A DNA stretch of 33,118 nucleotides. It comes from Mycoplasmataceae bacterium. Lineage in GTDB: Bacteria; Bacillota_I; Bacilli_A; Mycoplasmatales; Mycoplasmoidaceae. Location: positions 1 through 33,118 of the forward strand of contig JAISPD010000018.1 in assembly GCA_031275175.1 (NCBI GenBank). Reading direction: 5' to 3'. Numbering within the stretch: position 1 is the first letter of the stretch; each line of letters begins with the position of its first letter. The position numbers and the translations under genes are program-made. Below the pieces are notes generated by a model that worked only from the letters and a program-made list of their open reading frames with translations, did not search any database and had not been told where the DNA came from. Positions 33,057-33,118 of the stretch are shown in pieces.

Positions 33057-33118
33057 ATGACAAAAAACAAAAAGATAAATTCAAAACAACGGAATATGAA
33101 AATAATCGCTACTATATG
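33057..33118 (+). CDS. N-terminus of an unknown protein (cut by window edge)
   Basis: ATG at 33057 with a GAGGGA ribosome site five bases upstream opens a frame to the window end, about 20 residues: a basic, Lys- and Asn-rich start leading into MKIIATI. This looks like the beginning of a signal peptide or first membrane helix. Nothing more can be said. Confidence 0.55.
   Translation, partial: MTKNKKINSKQRNMKIIATI

Overview
The window comes from a wall-less Mollicute (mycoplasma-type) genome. It is AT-rich, and nearly every long gene is readable only if TGA encodes tryptophan (genetic code 4). A clear example is the conserved GDGWAYD thiamine-pyrophosphate motif of the first large enzyme, whose Trp is written TGA at 3150-3152. 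Prolipoprotein signals, a polyamine ABC operon with mycoplasma-style PotA and PotD, and cytosolic GlpQ fit the same group. I cannot name the species. I see no tRNA, rRNA or CRISPR. Genes are densely packed and many overlap by a few bases.

Layout. (1) 1-98: the tail of a probable IS3-like transposase. (2) 243-3764: a full pyruvate:ferredoxin oxidoreductase (PFOR), unusual for a mycoplasma. (3) 9068 to 3807, minus strand: a four-gene N-acetylmuramic acid (MurNAc) scavenging operon, murP - amiE-like lipoprotein - murQ - mupG, behind a promoter that overlaps a perfect palindrome. (4) 9204-9386: a small, probably leaderless gene. (5) 9383-15946: purine genes purD, purH, purN and purM, split by an inverted permease-apt pair. 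(6) 15936-18410: phoU, two tandem SemiSWEET sugar-transporter-like genes and pstB, apparently one operon with purMNH. (7) 18496-19239: a NagB-family protein with altered active-site residues. (8) 19240-20897: hrcA behind a CIRCE operator, followed by an unknown gene. (9) 21110-28756: a translationally coupled operon of a double-domain Cof-type HAD phosphatase, potABCD and tsaD. (10) 32506 to 28745, minus strand: metK behind a SAM-I riboswitch, then three unknown proteins and glpQ. (11) 32661-33056: a non-coding stretch ending in an intrinsic terminator, just before a gene cut by the window edge.

How the parts fit. PFOR implies an anaerobic, fermentative, ferredoxin-using lifestyle. The MurNAc operon implies that this cell, which makes no peptidoglycan, feeds on wall fragments of neighbouring bacteria. 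The expected products are GlcNAc-6-phosphate and D-lactate, and the former would normally pass through NagA (not seen here) and NagB. Late and middle purine-synthesis genes alongside apt suggest both de novo synthesis and salvage, although purF, purL, purC, purB and others are not in this window. The SAM-I riboswitch, the CIRCE element and the operator-like palindrome are three clear regulatory devices, more than I would expect in a short stretch of a reduced genome.
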